Origin: Streptomyces sp. AW19M42
Lineage (GTDB): Bacteria; Actinomycetota; Actinomycetes; Streptomycetales; Streptomycetaceae
Assembly: GCA_000470535.1 (NCBI GenBank)
Contig: CBRG010000152.1
Coordinates: forward strand, 1-38,547
Length of the DNA: 38,547 nucleotides
Direction: 5' to 3'
Part shown: one piece after another, positions 1-7,245 of the stretch
Layout of the letters: every line of letters begins with the position of its first letter
How positions within the stretch are numbered: the stretch's first letter is position 1
Position numbers and translations under genes: made by a program
The notes under the pieces: model-generated
Database searches by the model: none
Seen by the model: only the letters and a program-made list of their open reading frames with translations
What the model was told of the DNA's origin: nothing

Positions 1-92
1 ACTAATTCCCTTTTTGGTGGGGTTTCCGCCCCGCTGTCCGGAAAAGCACCGGGTGGGGGTCCCCGGGGGGCCCCCCCCAGCCGGTCTGCGTT
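1..92. other. Region downstream of arc, no gene seen
   Basis: This is the 3' flank of arc, read on the minus strand. It contains runs of G and C around 55-80 and, further downstream, a short stem of GGGG and CCCC around a CGGAAA loop followed by an A-rich stretch. That could be a weak hairpin but is not a convincing intrinsic terminator. The next minus-strand gene would lie outside the window; in Streptomyces the Pup-proteasome genes normally follow arc. Confidence 0.4.
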
Positions 93-1859
93 CTACAGGT
101 ACTGCCCGGTGTTCGCCACCGTGTCGATGGACCGCCCGGTGTCCGCGCCCTGCTTTCCGGTGACGAGTGTGCGGATGAAGACGATCCGCTCACCCTTCTT
201 GCCGGAGATCCTGGCCCAGTCGTCCGGGTTGGTGGTGTTCGGCAGGTCCTCGTTCTCCTTGAACTCGTCCACACATGCCTGGAGGAGATGGGAGACGCGA
301 AGGCCCTTCTGGCCTTGGTCGAGGAAGGCCTTGATGGCCATCTTCTTGGCCCGGTCGACGATGTTCTGGATCATCGCGCCGGAGTTGAAGTCCTTGAAGT
401 ACAGGACTTCCTTGTCGCCGTTGGCGTACGTCACCTCAAGGAAGCGGTTCTCCTCGGATTCGGTGTACATCCGTTCGACGACCGACTGGATCATGGCGTG
501 CGCGGCGGCTTCCTTGGAGCCGGTGTGCTCCGCGAGGTCGTCGGCGTGCAGGGGCAGCGAGGGCGTGAGGTACTTCGCGAAGATGTCCTTCGCGGCCTCC
601 GCGTCCGGACGCTCGATCTTGATCTTCACATCGAGGCGGCCGGGCCGCAGGATCGCGGGGTCGATCATGTCCTCGCGGTTGGAGGCGCCGATCACGATGA
701 CGTTCTCCAGGCCCTCGACGCCGTCGATCTCGGCGAGCAGCTGGGGGACGATGGTGTTCTCCACGTCCGAGCTGACGCCGGATCCACGGGTGCGGAAGAG
801 CGACTCCATCTCGTCGAAGAAGACGATGACGGGGGTGCCCTCACTCGCCTTCTCGCGGGCACGCTGGAAGACCAGGCGGATGTGTCGCTCGGTCTCACCG
901 ACGTACTTGTTGAGGAGTTCGGGACCCTTGATGTTGAGGAAGTAGCTCTTGCCGGCGGGCTGGCCGGTGACTTCGGCGACCTTCTTCGCGAGGGAGTTGG
1001 CGACGGCCTTGGCGATGAGTGTCTTGCCGCAGCCGGGCGGGCCGTAGAGCAGGATGCCCTTCGGTGGCCGCAGTTCGTGCTCCTTGAAGAGGTCCGGGTG
1101 CAGATAGGGGAGCTCGACCGCGTCGCGGATGAGCTCGATCTGGTCGCCCAGGCCGCCGATCTTGTTGTAGTCGATGTCCGGGACTTCTTCGAGGACGAGT
1201 TCTTCGACCTCGCTCTTGGGAACCACTTCGTAGACGTAGCCGGACCTGGGTTCGAGCAGCAGGGCGTCGCCGGGCCGGATGGTGATGTCCAGCAACGGCT
1301 CGGCGAGCCGCACCACCCGTTCCTCGTCGGTGTGCCCGACCACCAGGGCCCGTTCGCCGTCCTCAAGGATCTCCTTGAGGGTGACGATGTCGCCGGCCCG
1401 CTCGAATTCCATGGCGTCGACCACGTTGAGCGCTTCGTTGAGCATGACTTCCTGGCCGCGCCGGAGGTCTTCGAGCTCAACACTGGGACTGACGTTCACC
1501 CGGAGCTTGCGGCCCCCGGTGAAGATGTCGCAGGTACCGTCCTCGTTGGTTTGCAGGAACACACCGAAGCCGGCCGGTGGCTGTGCCAGCCGGTCGACCT
1601 CTTCCTTGAGGGCCACGATCTGGTCGCGGGCCTCGCGGAGTGTGCTGGCGAGCCGCTCGTTCTGAGCGGTCACGCCCGCGAGGTTGGTCTGGAACTCGAC
1701 GATCCGCTCTTCGAGAATCCTCGTATGACGCGGAGAGTCGGCGAGCTTACGTCGCAGGACGGCGATTTCCTGCTCAAGATAGGCGACCTGGCCGGCTGGG
1801 TCATCGGACCCTCGCCCGGGCCGGATGCCGCGGTTGGTTTCGTCGTCGTGGGCTGCCAC
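93..1859 (-). CDS. arc: Proteasome-associated AAA+ ATPase (Mpa/ARC)
   Basis: Hexameric ATPase that recognises Pup-tagged proteins, unfolds them and feeds them to the 20S proteasome in the cytoplasm. The 588-residue protein has an N-terminal coiled coil (about 15-85, [14 protein letters not shown] onwards) that would bind Pup, then OB domains, then one AAA+ module with Walker A (GPPGCGKT) and Walker B (VIVFFDEME). It ends in Gln-Tyr-Leu, the C-terminal motif with penultimate tyrosine that docks into the proteasome alpha ring in Mpa. I chose GTG at 1857-1859, giving VAAHDDE, because a strong GGAGGTGAGG ribosome site lies just upstream. A TTG six codons earlier overlaps that site and is unlikely. 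The proteasome core, pup and ligase genes are not in the window. Family assignment is very secure. Confidence 0.97.
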   Translation of the reverse strand: MAAHDDETNRGIRPGRGSDDPAGQVAYLEQEIAVLRRKLADSPRHTRILEERIVEFQTNLAGVTAQNERLASTLREARDQIVALKEEVDRLAQPPAGFGVFLQTNEDGTCDIFTGGRKLRVNVSPSVELEDLRRGQEVMLNEALNVVDAMEFERAGDIVTLKEILEDGERALVVGHTDEERVVRLAEPLLDITIRPGDALLLEPRSGYVYEVVPKSEVEELVLEEVPDIDYNKIGGLGDQIELIRDAVELPYLHPDLFKEHELRPPKGILLYGPPGCGKTLIAKAVANSLAKKVAEVTGQPAGKSYFLNIKGPELLNKYVGETERHIRLVFQRAREKASEGTPVIVFFDEMESLFRTRGSGVSSDVENTIVPQLLAEIDGVEGLENVIVIGASNREDMIDPAILRPGRLDVKIKIERPDAEAAKDIFAKYLTPSLPLHADDLAEHTGSKEAAAHAMIQSVVERMYTESEENRFLEVTYANGDKEVLYFKDFNSGAMIQNIVDRAKKMAIKAFLDQGQKGLRVSHLLQACVDEFKENEDLPNTTNPDDWARISGKKGERIVFIRTLVTGKQGADTGRSIDTVANTGQYL

Positions 1860-2100
1860 GGTCCTCACCTCCTCCAAGGGGAGCTGGACGCTTCCTGACC
1901 CTACCTGGGTGGGTGATGATTGAAACCCCTAGATCACAAAGACTGTGGGGCGTGTCCGATCTTCACCCTTGCGCTCTCCCTCGTGTCAGGGGAATACCCA
2001 CCCTTCAACATCGGAAAGCGGCCGGTTGTATCGTCGAAGTGTTCAACACCCGTCAGGGTTGGCTTTTTTTGGTTCGCATACGTAGGAAACGGCAGGCGAA
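1860..2100. other. Divergent intergenic region arc / ferredoxin
   Basis: Promoters of both arc (minus) and the ferredoxin gene (plus) must lie here. On the minus strand a TAGGGT hexamer about 45 bases before the arc start could be a -10 box, with no good -35. Towards the ferredoxin gene there is a run of seven T at 2064-2070, unusual in this GC-rich DNA, preceded by a weak CCC/GGG stem. No small gene is seen. Confidence 0.35.
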
Positions 2101-2412
2101 ATGACCGCGCAGCAGGACGCTCCCACCGGTGGCGACACGCAGGATCTGGAGGTCTGGATCGATCAGGACCTCTGCACGGGGGACGGCATCTGTGTGCAGT
2201 ACGCGCCCGAGGTCTTCGAGCTGGACATCGACGGACTCGCCTATGTGAAGAGCGACGGGGACGAGCTGCTGCAGGACAAGGGGGCGACCACCCCGGTGCC
2301 GTTGCCGCTGCTCCAGGACGTGGTCGATTCGGCCAAGGAATGTCCGGGCGACTGTATTCATGTACGACGCGTTTCGGACAGGGTCGAGGTCTTCGGCCCC
2401 GAGGCCGCCTGA
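2101..2412 (+). CDS. Small ferredoxin, probably 3Fe-4S
   Basis: A 103-residue soluble electron carrier. Cysteines are C25 and C31 (Cys-x5-Cys), then C81 followed by Pro, plus an extra C85 in CPGDCI. C25, C31 and C81 fit the three-cysteine pattern of single-cluster 3Fe-4S ferredoxins in actinobacteria, where the middle ligand of a 4Fe-4S site is replaced (here Asp28/Gly29). The N-terminal 15 residues look disordered and the middle is acidic. The ATG at 2101 has only a weak ribosome site (GGCAGG). The gene stands alone, divergent from arc, with a terminator directly after its stop. No partner P450 or reductase is nearby, so its redox partner cannot be inferred. Confidence 0.9.
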   Translation: MTAQQDAPTGGDTQDLEVWIDQDLCTGDGICVQYAPEVFELDIDGLAYVKSDGDELLQDKGATTPVPLPLLQDVVDSAKECPGDCIHVRRVSDRVEVFGPEAA

Positions 2413-2436
2413 GCCTCCGGCCGGGCGGCCGGGGGC
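2413..2436. terminator. Bidirectional hairpin terminator after ferredoxin
   Basis: Ten-base arms GCCTCCGGCC (2413-2422) and GGCCGGGGGC (2427-2436) around a GGGC loop, with one wobble or mismatched pair. It starts right after the ferredoxin stop and lies just before the stop of the opposing gene at 2452, so it could serve both. Confidence 0.6.
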
Positions 2437-2451
2437 TGCGTGGGGCGACCG

Positions 2452-3042
2452 TCAGGCGTTGCCGCCGGCGGAGTCGTCGGACAGGCTGTTGCGTACGAAG
2501 GCCCCGTCCTGCCACTGCCAGGTGACCTTCTCCTGCTCGTCGGGGCAGCAGGACGGGATCGAGGGCGAGGAGTAGCCGAGGAGCGTCGCGGAGACGACGC
2601 CCTCACGCACGGTGAAGTCACCGACGCTCATCTTCTGGGCGGGGTCGACCAGGGTCGCGACGATCCTGGGTGCGGCCCCGCCTTCCTGTGTGAGGACGTA
2701 GACGCCGCTGGGCGGGGTGCCCAATCCGGCCGTGCAGTGGACCACCGCGACGGTTTCCGGTCGGCCGTCGCCGTCGAGGTCTCCGGGGGCCTCCTTGGCG
2801 ACCGTGTCGCCGGAGTCGCCGCACTTGAGGGGGAACACCGCGCGGGCGGGGTCGGGCGGGGCCACGGGAGCCGTGCCGTGCTGTACCGCGGTGCGGTGGG
2901 GCGTGGTGGAGGCCGAGGCGGTCGTGTCGGGCTGGAGCAGGCCGGCTGCCGCGACGACGGCGGCCATGGCCGCCGCGGTGGCGAGCCAGTGCAGCGTCGT
3001 GGTGTCGGTGTGCGCGAGGTCCGGGAGCGCGGAGGTCTGCAC
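2452..3042 (-). CDS. Hypothetical membrane-anchored or secreted protein
   Basis: I do not recognise the family. From the GTG at 3042 it is 196 residues: a short N-terminus, one hydrophobic segment (about residues 18-36, LATAAAMAAVVAAAGLL), a Thr/Ala/Pro-rich linker, then an exported domain with a DLDGDGRPET segment like a calcium-binding or FG-GAP turn and cysteines that could pair (CGDSGD, VHC, SCCPDE). This suggests a single-pass or secreted extracytoplasmic protein. The GTG is preceded by GGAG at a usable distance, and upstream codons have poor third-position GC. An ATG at 3135, also with a GAGG site, would add 31 residues, so the start is uncertain. Confidence 0.7.
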   Translation of the reverse strand: MQTSALPDLAHTDTTTLHWLATAAAMAAVVAAAGLLQPDTTASASTTPHRTAVQHGTAPVAPPDPARAVFPLKCGDSGDTVAKEAPGDLDGDGRPETVAVVHCTAGLGTPPSGVYVLTQEGGAAPRIVATLVDPAQKMSVGDFTVREGVVSATLLGYSSPSIPSCCPDEQEKVTWQWQDGAFVRNSLSDDSAGGNA

Positions 3043-3221
3043 GCGGGATGTCTCCTGTGGTTCCTTTGGTGCGGAATGCCTGAGAGGCAGTGCCGTCGGC
3101 AGGGTGTCGGCGGCCGGGTGGCGAGTGGCCAGCATCGTGCCACACCTCACACATGAGCGGAACGGTGGGGTCCCCAGGGATTACCCGCCCGCGGTGCGCC
3201 GGTAGCGGGCATAACGAAAAG

Positions 3222-3269
3222 GCGCCGCCGCCGAGTTCCCGGACGGACCGGGGAACTCGGCGGCGGCGC
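3222..3269. terminator. Strong hairpin terminator after trmI
   Basis: Perfect 19-base arms at 3222-3240 and 3251-3269 with a 10-base loop. It lies 15 bases beyond the trmI stop on the minus strand. There is no T-tract, as usual for Streptomyces terminators. Confidence 0.8.
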
Positions 3270-3284
3270 GGACGCGTTGCCGGG

Positions 3285-4190
3285 TCAGTCGGCGGCGGTG
3301 CCGCTCTGGCTGCCGGGTCCGCTGTAGTCGTCGCCGTAGGCGCCCTTGGAGGGGCGGCGGCGGCGCGGCGGGGCCTGGACCCCGTCGGCCAGCCGGCGGG
3401 CGGTGACGAGGAAGCCGGTGTGGCCGATCATCCGGTGGTCGGGGCGGACGGCGAGGCCCTCGACGTGCCAGTTGCGGATCATCGATTCCCAGGGCTGCGG
3501 TTCCGCGAAGCAGCCGATCTCACGGATGGACTCGACCGTGCGGGAGAGCTGGGTGGTGGTCGCCACGTACGCGCAGAGGATGCCGCCCGGGACGAGCGCC
3601 TTGGAGACGGCGTCCAGGCACTCCCAGGGCGCGAGCATGTCCAGGACGACGCGGTCGACGTCGGTCTCCGTGAGGTTGTCCTGGAGGTCCCCGACCGTGA
3701 GCTGCCAGGCGGGGTGCGGGCTGCCGAAGTAGCGCTCGACGTTCTGCTGGGCGATCTCGGCGAAGTCCTCGCGGCGCTCGTAGGAGTGCAGCATGCCCTG
3801 CTCGCCGATGGCGCGGAGCAGGAAGGTGGAGAGGGCGCCGGATCCCACGCCGGCCTCCACGACGCGGGCGCCGGGGAAGATGTCGCCGAAGGCCAGGATC
3901 TGCCCCGCGTCCTTGGGGTAGACCACGGCGGCGCCGCGGGGCATGGACAGGACGTAGTCGGGGAGCAGGGGGCGCAGCGCGAGGTAGACGACATTCCCCG
4001 TGGTGCGGACAACACTGCCTTCGGGAGCACCGATCAGCTCGTCGTGCGAGAAAGAACCCTTGTGGGTGTGGAAGTTCTTTCCGGCTTCGAGCGTGAAGGT
4101 GTAGTGGCGTCCCTTGGGATCGGTGAGCTGGACCTGGTCCCCGACCTTGAAGGGCCCACGTCGGCGGGCGGCACCGGTCGGTTCAGACAT
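3285..4190 (-). CDS. trmI: tRNA (adenine-58-N1) methyltransferase TrmI
   Basis: SAM-dependent enzyme that makes m1A at position 58 (and A57 in some species) of the tRNA T-loop, acting as a tetramer. The 301-residue protein has an N-terminal beta domain with FKVGDQVQLTDPKGRHY, then a Rossmann fold with SAM motif VEAGVGSGA (111-119), acidic residue E138 in SYERRED, and the catalytic-site motif VLDMLAPWE (182-190, D184). The tail after about 270 is a basic Arg/Pro-rich, probably flexible extension. ATG at 4188-4190 is the only sensible start, with only a weak ribosome site. It corresponds to Rv2118c, which sits near mpa in M. tuberculosis. Confidence 0.95.
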   Translation of the reverse strand: MSEPTGAARRRGPFKVGDQVQLTDPKGRHYTFTLEAGKNFHTHKGSFSHDELIGAPEGSVVRTTGNVVYLALRPLLPDYVLSMPRGAAVVYPKDAGQILAFGDIFPGARVVEAGVGSGALSTFLLRAIGEQGMLHSYERREDFAEIAQQNVERYFGSPHPAWQLTVGDLQDNLTETDVDRVVLDMLAPWECLDAVSKALVPGGILCAYVATTTQLSRTVESIREIGCFAEPQPWESMIRNWHVEGLAVRPDHRMIGHTGFLVTARRLADGVQAPPRRRRPSKGAYGDDYSGPGSQSGTAAD

Positions 4191-4251
4191 GTGACCAGCG
4201 TACCGGTGATTCCGTGGGCTCCGACCGCGTGTCCGGGTGGCGGGCGCGGGG

Positions 4252-5538
4252 TCAGGCCGCGGGGCGGGCCATGGCGGCGACGAACGCCCGTTCCACGTCT
4301 GCCGTGGACAGCACCCCGTAGATCTCGCCGGTGTCCTCGACGACGAGGTACTCGGTGGCGGGGCTGGCCTTGAGCCGGTCCAGGAGGGCTTCGCCGGCGA
4401 GTTCGGCGGAGACCTTCATGCCGTCCGTCAGGTCCTGGGCGAGGCCGCTGACGGCGACCCAGGGGCGGCGGTGTTCGGGGACGGCGACGATGGCGGCCTC
4501 CCGGACGACGGCCTTGGGTTCGCCGGTCCCGTCGACGACGACGAGGGCGCGGGCGCCCGCCTCGTTGGCTCGGCGCAGCGCCTCCGAGAGCGGGGTGGCG
4601 GCCTCGACCGGTACCGCGCGCCTGGTGAGGGCGCGGGCGCGCAGGTCGGGGAGGTGCTCGCGGAGCCGGGCCATGCGCAGGCTGTTGCCCGCTCCGGTCC
4701 AGATGATGGCGGCGAGGACCGCGGCGAGCAGGGCGTCGATGACGGTGTCCATGCCGCTGAGGCTGTCGGTGTCGTTCCCGAAGGACCCGGTGCGGGTGAG
4801 GAGGGGGAGGCCGATGAGGGTGATGACGGCGAGGGCGCGGCCGACCCAGGCGGCGGCGACGGTGCCGCTCATCGGGCGGCCGGTGGCCTTCCAGACGACG
4901 GCGCGGAGCATCCGGCCGCCGTCGAGCGGGAGACCGGGCAACAGGTTGAAGACGGCGACGATGAGGTTGGAGATCATCAGGCCGCCGAGCAGGACGCCGG
5001 GGACGGTGCCGCGTTCGACGAAGTTGAGCGGGATGTAGAAGAGGCCGGCCAGGACGAGGGAGAGCAGGGGGCCGACGAAGGCGAGTACGAATTCGCGGCC
5101 GGGGGTCTCGGATTCCTTCTCGATCTCGGAGACGCCGCCGAAGAACTGGAGCTGGATGCGGCGTACCGGCAGTTTGTAGCGCAGGGCGACCACGGTGTGC
5201 GCGAGTTCGTGGACGAGCACGGAGGCGTAGAAGGCGATGGCGAAGAAGAGTGCGACGAGGTAGCGCGCCGCGCCGAGGCCGGGCAGGACCCGGTCGAGCT
5301 GGCCGCCGAAGACCCAGGTGATCAGGGCCGCGACGAGGAACCAGCTCGGGGCGACGTAGACGGGTACTCCGAAGGGGCGGCCCATGAGGATGCCGCCTCC
5401 GGGCTCTTCGCGGCGCGGCGGTTTGCCCTTGCCGGGGCCGGCGGCGGGGTCCGTTCCCCCTGCGCCGGGCTGCGGCCGCCCGCTGTTGCCGCTCTCGTCC
5501 ACGAGGTCCCTTCGGTCGGTGCCGTCCGGCACGATCAT
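4252..5538 (-). CDS. M50 site-2 protease with CBS-domain pair
   Basis: Intramembrane zinc metalloprotease of the S2P (Rip-like) family, 428 residues. After a 50-residue Gly/Pro-rich cytoplasmic N-terminus come transmembrane segments with HELAH at 110-114 (zinc ligands H110 and H114, catalytic E111) and the third ligand motif LLPGLPLDGG near 199-208 (D206). The C-terminal 120 residues form two CBS repeats, which usually bind adenine nucleotides and gate activity. There is no PDZ domain, so this is the SpoIVFB-like rather than the RseP-like subgroup. The ATG at 5538 has no clear ribosome site. It is transcribed away from the RecB-like gene. Its substrate cannot be deduced; an anti-sigma factor is the usual guess. 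Confidence 0.92.
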   Translation of the reverse strand: MIVPDGTDRRDLVDESGNSGRPQPGAGGTDPAAGPGKGKPPRREEPGGGILMGRPFGVPVYVAPSWFLVAALITWVFGGQLDRVLPGLGAARYLVALFFAIAFYASVLVHELAHTVVALRYKLPVRRIQLQFFGGVSEIEKESETPGREFVLAFVGPLLSLVLAGLFYIPLNFVERGTVPGVLLGGLMISNLIVAVFNLLPGLPLDGGRMLRAVVWKATGRPMSGTVAAAWVGRALAVITLIGLPLLTRTGSFGNDTDSLSGMDTVIDALLAAVLAAIIWTGAGNSLRMARLREHLPDLRARALTRRAVPVEAATPLSEALRRANEAGARALVVVDGTGEPKAVVREAAIVAVPEHRRPWVAVSGLAQDLTDGMKVSAELAGEALLDRLKASPATEYLVVEDTGEIYGVLSTADVERAFVAAMARPAA

Positions 5539-5607
5539 GCAGTGTTCGGGGGTCTGTGGTCGATGGTATGCCGGTTGTTGTCAGTGGCGGGTCGTAGGGT
5601 CTTCGTC

Positions 5608-6519
5608 ATGACCTCAGTGCCGCGGCCGCCTCAGCCGCCCTCGTCCCTTTCGCCGTCGCGGGCGAGCGACTTCATGCAGTGTCCCCTGCTGTACCGCTTC
5701 CGGGTCATCGACAAGCTGCCGCAGAAGCCCAGTGAGGCGGCTACCCGGGGGACGCTGGTCCATGCGGTGCTGGAACGGCTGTTCGACAATCCGGCGACGG
5801 AGCGGACGGCCGGCCGGGCCACGGCGCTGATCCCGGGGCAGTGGGACCGGCTGCTGGAGTCGAAGCCCGAGCTGTCGGAGCTGTTCGCGCAGGATCCGCA
5901 GGGTGAGCGGCTGTCGCGGTGGCTGTCGGAGGCGGAGCGGCTCGTGGAGCGCTGGTTCTCGCTGGAGGATCCGACGCGGCTGGAGCCGGCCGAGCGGGAG
6001 CTGTTCGTCGAGACGGAGCTGGAGTCGGGGCTGCGGCTGCGCGGAGTGATCGACCGGATCGACGTGACGCCGGCCGGTGACGTCCGGATCGTCGACTACA
6101 AGACGGGGAAGGCGCCGCGTCCGGAGTACGCGGAGGGCGCCCTCTTCCAGATGAAGTTCTACGCGCTGGTCATCTGGCGGCTGAAGGGCGTGGTGCCGCG
6201 CCGTCTCCAGCTGGTGTACCTCGGCAGTGGGGACGTGCTGACGTACGACCCGGTGGTGGCGGATCTGGAGCGGGTGGAGCGCAAGCTGCTGGCCCTCTGG
6301 GACGCGATCTCGCTGGCCACGGAGACCGGTGAGTGGCGGCCGCGGCCGACGAAGCTGTGCGGCTGGTGCGACCATCAGGCGCTCTGTCCCGAATTCGGCG
6401 GTACTCCCCCGGTCTATCCGCTGTCGGTACGCCCGGCGGATCCGGGGCAGGACGTCCAGGGCAGAATGGACCCGGTCCGTGCTGCGGCCGGCCGGCCTGT
6501 GGCCCTTGAAGGACCTTAA
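5608..6519 (+). CDS. RecB-family PD-(D/E)XK nuclease with Fe-S-type cysteines
   Basis: A 303-residue stand-alone nuclease domain of the RecB/Cas4/AddB type. Visible motifs: GTLVHAVLER (H52), GVIDRID (D149), IVDYKTGK (D163, K165) and a downstream QMKFYAL helix (Q181). C25 in the N-terminal DFMQCPLLYR and C251, C254 and C260 in LCGWCDHQALC are placed as in nucleases whose 4Fe-4S cluster staples the fold. No helicase domain is present. The ATG at 5608 was chosen because homologous sequence begins right after it; the open frame upstream is the antisense of the M50 gene. The stop at 6517-6519 overlaps the ribosome site of the next gene. It is equivalent to Rv2119, beside trmI in mycobacteria. The true substrate is unknown. 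Confidence 0.92.
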   Translation: MTSVPRPPQPPSSLSPSRASDFMQCPLLYRFRVIDKLPQKPSEAATRGTLVHAVLERLFDNPATERTAGRATALIPGQWDRLLESKPELSELFAQDPQGERLSRWLSEAERLVERWFSLEDPTRLEPAERELFVETELESGLRLRGVIDRIDVTPAGDVRIVDYKTGKAPRPEYAEGALFQMKFYALVIWRLKGVVPRRLQLVYLGSGDVLTYDPVVADLERVERKLLALWDAISLATETGEWRPRPTKLCGWCDHQALCPEFGGTPPVYPLSVRPADPGQDVQGRMDPVRAAAGRPVALEGP

Positions 6520-6528
6520 GGAGATTCC

Positions 6529-7200
6529 GTGGCGATCCGCGTCCTACTGGTCGATGACCAACCGCTGCTGCGCACCGGCTTCCGGATGATTCTGGAGGCG
6601 GAGGGTGATCTCGCGGTGGTGGGTGAGGCCGGTGACGGTCTCCAGGCTCTCGACCAGGTGCGGGCGCTGCAGCCCGATGTGGTGCTGATGGACATCCGGA
6701 TGCCGCGGATGGACGGTGTGGAGGCGACGCGCCAGATCGCCGGCCCCGGCAAGGACGGTCCGGCGAAGGTGCTGGTGCTCACGACGTTCGATCTCGACGA
6801 GTACGTGGTGGAGGCGCTGCGCGCGGGTGCCAGTGGTTTCCTGCTGAAGGACGCTCCCGCCAATGAGCTGGTGCAGGCGATCCGGGTGGTCGCGGGCGGC
6901 GAGGCGATGCTCGCTCCGAGTATCACGCGCCGGCTGCTGGACAAGTACGCGGACCATCTGCCGTCCGGCGAGGAGCCGGTCCCGGACACGCTCAACACGT
7001 TGACGGACCGCGAGGTGGAGGTCCTGAAGCTGGTGGCGCGCGGCCTGTCGAATGCCGAGATCGCCGCCGACCTCTTCGTCAGTGAGACGACGGTCAAGAC
7101 GCATGTGGGCCATGTGCTGACGAAGCTGGGGCTGCGTGACCGGGTGCAGGCGGCGGTGTACGCCTACGAGAGCGGACTGGTGCGCCCCGGCGCCCAGTGA
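6529..7200 (+). CDS. NarL/FixJ-family response regulator, orphan
   Basis: A 223-residue two-component regulator. The receiver domain (1-120) has acidic pocket D9/D10, phosphoacceptor D55 in VVLMDIRMPRMDG, and the conserved lysine in LLKDAPANE. The LuxR-type helix-turn-helix occupies about 155-215 (LTDREVEVLKLVARGLSNAEIA). The GTG start at 6529 is preceded by AAGGAG, which overlaps the TAA of the nuclease gene, so the two are probably co-transcribed and translationally linked. No histidine kinase is adjacent, making it an orphan in this window. Its target genes cannot be named from the sequence. Confidence 0.93.
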   Translation: MAIRVLLVDDQPLLRTGFRMILEAEGDLAVVGEAGDGLQALDQVRALQPDVVLMDIRMPRMDGVEATRQIAGPGKDGPAKVLVLTTFDLDEYVVEALRAGASGFLLKDAPANELVQAIRVVAGGEAMLAPSITRRLLDKYADHLPSGEEPVPDTLNTLTDREVEVLKLVARGLSNAEIAADLFVSETTVKTHVGHVLTKLGLRDRVQAAVYAYESGLVRPGAQ

Positions 7201-7245
7201 CCCCGCCGGGCGGCCGGGGGTGGGCGCCGGGGCGCGGCCCGGGGC

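Noticed and set aside
288..1898. A 536-codon plus-strand frame opposite arc
   Set aside because: Shadow of the AAA+ ATPase; composition is typical of antisense translation.
2008..2015. ACATCGGA near arc as another GntR operator
   Set aside because: Only eight bases match; about one such copy is expected by chance in this window and there is no palindrome or functional link.
3060..3110. CTGAGA-type sequence resembling a TPP riboswitch on the plus strand
   Set aside because: No other conserved riboswitch parts and no downstream plus-strand gene.
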